In this document: positions 12,890 to 13,849 of the stretch, one piece after another | How positions within the stretch are numbered: position 1 is the stretch's first letter | Layout: each line of letters begins with the position of its first letter | From: CAYHKY01 sp964357355 | GTDB lineage: Bacteria; Patescibacteriota; Microgenomatia; UBA10105 | Assembly: GCA_964357355.1 (NCBI GenBank) | Contig: CAYHKY010000037.1 | Coordinates: forward strand, 1 to 13,849 | Direction of reading: 5' to 3' | Length of the DNA: 13,849 nt | Notes under the pieces: model-generated | Seen by the model: only the letters and a program-made list of their open reading frames with translations | Told to the model about the DNA's origin: nothing | The model's database searches: none | Position numbers and translations under genes: made by a program

Positions 12890-13717
12890 TTAATTAATGT
12901 ATACGTCCTGATGGTAACCGCTTTCTCCTACAAATGTGGCCTTGCCTTCAACTACTCGCTCAAACGGCCGGCAGGCAAAACAACCGTCACTTTTTTTACA
13001 CACAAACCGCTCCAGTTTCCGGGCAAGTGCAATTCTTTTTCCTATTTCCAAAAGTGACACAGTGGCTTGTCGTTCATCCGGCAAATCCACTTCTGAAGGC
13101 TCTCTGTCCCTGTCCAAATACCAATAACTTGCTCCTACAACCTCGCGTTTTTGACAATTTTTGGTGAGTAATAAATATATGGGCAACTGCAGAGAATCAG
13201 GATCTTCATCATATTTACCGGTTTTAAAATCAAGGATGCGCACTCCGTCCTGCTCCGGAACATATTCCAACCAATCAATTTTACCGCAAAGAATCAAGTT
13301 GTCCTCGGGAGAAATCCAATAGTAGGGAAGATTTGAGCGTATTTTTACAGCTTTTTTTGCAAGCGGACCCGGATGATCACTGATTTTTTGGAGCATTGAC
13401 ATCCCGCGGTTTTTGTACTTCATTTCTTCCTCCCTGGTTTTGAACCCGCCTTTATTACCGGAAATTTTTACCCAAGCTTTTTCGTATAATTCCAAAATGG
13501 AAGTCCTGAAACGGTTTTCCAGAGGTACCAAAGACAATGACTCAATCACCTCATGTACTATTTGGCCCAGTGCAAGCGGAGGCTGCATGAGAGTCACTTT
13601 GTGGTTGGTTTTTGGATTCCTATAAACGTTTTTGAGAAAATACGCCCTCGGGCATTTCAGATAGTCGCTGATTGAAGAATGTGATATCCATACAGCCGAA
13701 TATTTATCTTTGATCAT
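12890..13717 (-). CDS. PD-(D/E)XK nuclease, RecB/Cas4-like, with four-cysteine Fe-S pattern
   Basis: A 275-residue predicted nuclease. It opens with the family hallmark SHSSISDYLKCPRAYFLK (Cys22). Next come His55 in LGQIVHEVIE, Asp148 in CGKIDWLEY, Asp163-x-Lys165 in ILDFKTGK, and the QxxxY motif at 177-181. These are the active-site elements of RecB-family PD-(D/E)XK nucleases, which cut DNA with metal ions. Near the C-terminus Cys240, Cys246 and Cys249 (CKKSDGCFAC) join Cys22 to give the one-plus-three cysteine layout that holds a 4Fe-4S cluster in Cas4- and AddB-type nucleases. Its length is near that of stand-alone Cas4-like proteins, but no CRISPR array or other cas gene lies in the window. 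A DNA-repair or recombination role is the simpler inference. The ATG at 13717 has GGGAGG just upstream. Confidence 0.88.
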   Translation of the reverse strand: MIKDKYSAVWISHSSISDYLKCPRAYFLKNVYRNPKTNHKVTLMQPPLALGQIVHEVIESLSLVPLENRFRTSILELYEKAWVKISGNKGGFKTREEEMKYKNRGMSMLQKISDHPGPLAKKAVKIRSNLPYYWISPEDNLILCGKIDWLEYVPEQDGVRILDFKTGKYDEDPDSLQLPIYLLLTKNCQKREVVGASYWYLDRDREPSEVDLPDERQATVSLLEIGKRIALARKLERFVCKKSDGCFACRPFERVVEGKATFVGESGYHQDVYIN

Positions 13718-13719
13718 GT

Positions 13720-13732
13720 CCTCCCTATTATA
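13720..13732 (-). promoter_or_regulatory. -10 box and short-spaced SD for the nuclease gene
   Basis: On the minus strand a perfect TATAAT (13732-13727) is followed by GGGAGG (13725-13720), two bases before the ATG at 13717. If the TATAAT is the real -10, transcription would start around 13720, inside or after the SD, so the two signals cannot both be fully used. No convincing -35 was found. Confidence 0.35.
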
Positions 13733-13755
13733 ACTACCTTATTCCTATTTGGCTA

Positions 13756-13773
13756 ACCCGCAGGTTCGCGGGT
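13756..13773. repeat. Short GC-rich hairpin upstream of the nuclease gene
   Basis: ACCCGC (13756-13761) pairs exactly with GCGGGT (13768-13773) around a six-base loop. It lies about 40 bp upstream of the nuclease start. No T-run follows in either direction, so it is not a convincing terminator. Confidence 0.45.
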
Positions 13774-13810
13774 AACTGTTCACTCTTCTGATAAAAACGT
13801 TATTGTTCGA

Positions 13811-13826
13811 TCCGTCAGCTGACGGA
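13811..13826. repeat. Perfect 16-bp palindrome TCCGTCAGCTGACGGA
   Basis: The 16 bases are their own reverse complement with no spacer. The element lies near the right edge, about 95 bp upstream of the nuclease start. It could be a dispersed intergenic palindrome or a dimer binding site. Nothing else coding could be made out in 13718-13849. Confidence 0.55.
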
Positions 13827-13849
13827 GAGAACTTCTCACTTCAGCTATT

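Noticed and set aside
12884..12900. Bidirectional terminator between the 12299 gene and the nuclease
   Set aside because: There is only an A-run and the AT palindrome ATTAATTAAT; no GC-rich stem is present.
12890..13717. Calling the nuclease cas4
   Set aside because: The motifs fit, but without an array or other cas genes the name would assert a role that the sequence does not show.

Overview
The window is bacterial, AT-rich and densely coded, and it reads with the standard bacterial code: TAA, TGA and TAG all end plausible genes. The mix of genes suggests a Patescibacteria/CPR genome, perhaps of Microgenomates type. It combines large families of PMT/ArnT-like membrane glycosyltransferases, a DUF1761-type protein, small orphan proteins and GC-rich palindromic intergenic repeats. 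That placement is an inference from gene style; no ribosomal or marker gene is present to confirm it.

Positions 1-8816 hold a glycosylation locus. On the minus strand, reading from 7136 down to 1, a GT2 family glycosyltransferase is followed by five PMT/ArnT-like GT-C genes. One of these is a shrunken copy without the catalytic loop, and the last runs off the left edge. A sixth GT-C paralogue (7170-8816) is transcribed divergently from the GT2 gene across only 33 bp. The minus-strand genes overlap or lie 5-50 bp apart, so they are probably one operon. The likely scheme is that the GT2 enzyme acts in the cytoplasm on nucleotide sugars. The GT-C enzymes would act outside the membrane, using lipid-linked sugars to decorate a surface protein, lipid or polymer.

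Positions 8806-10839 (minus) encode a large membrane protein with a central spermidine-synthase-like Rossmann domain. Its stop end overlaps that of the + strand GT-C gene by 11 bp. A 231-bp divergent region (10840-11070) follows; it holds a clear minus-strand promoter and three inverted-repeat elements. A DUF1761-type membrane protein (11071-11481) comes next.

Positions 11562-12883 hold two unrecognised small genes transcribed away from each other. Between their predicted promoters lies a compact array of 12-base TAGCCTCCCGTT-type repeats that folds into two long stem-loops. This array is the most unusual non-coding structure in the window. Positions 12890-13717 (minus) encode a stand-alone PD-(D/E)XK nuclease with a four-cysteine pattern like the iron-sulphur nucleases of the Cas4/AddB/RecB group. 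No CRISPR array or cas1/cas2 is present. The right edge carries another hairpin and a 16-bp perfect palindrome.

A recurring feature is that several promoter -10 boxes lie only 6-8 bases before the start codon and no Shine-Dalgarno sequence is present (genes starting at 7136, 10839 and 12299). This suggests leaderless transcripts. Other genes (198, 3699, 11071) keep ordinary ribosome binding sites. No tRNA, rRNA, transposase or CRISPR array was seen, and no stretch of more than 300 bases lacks a gene.
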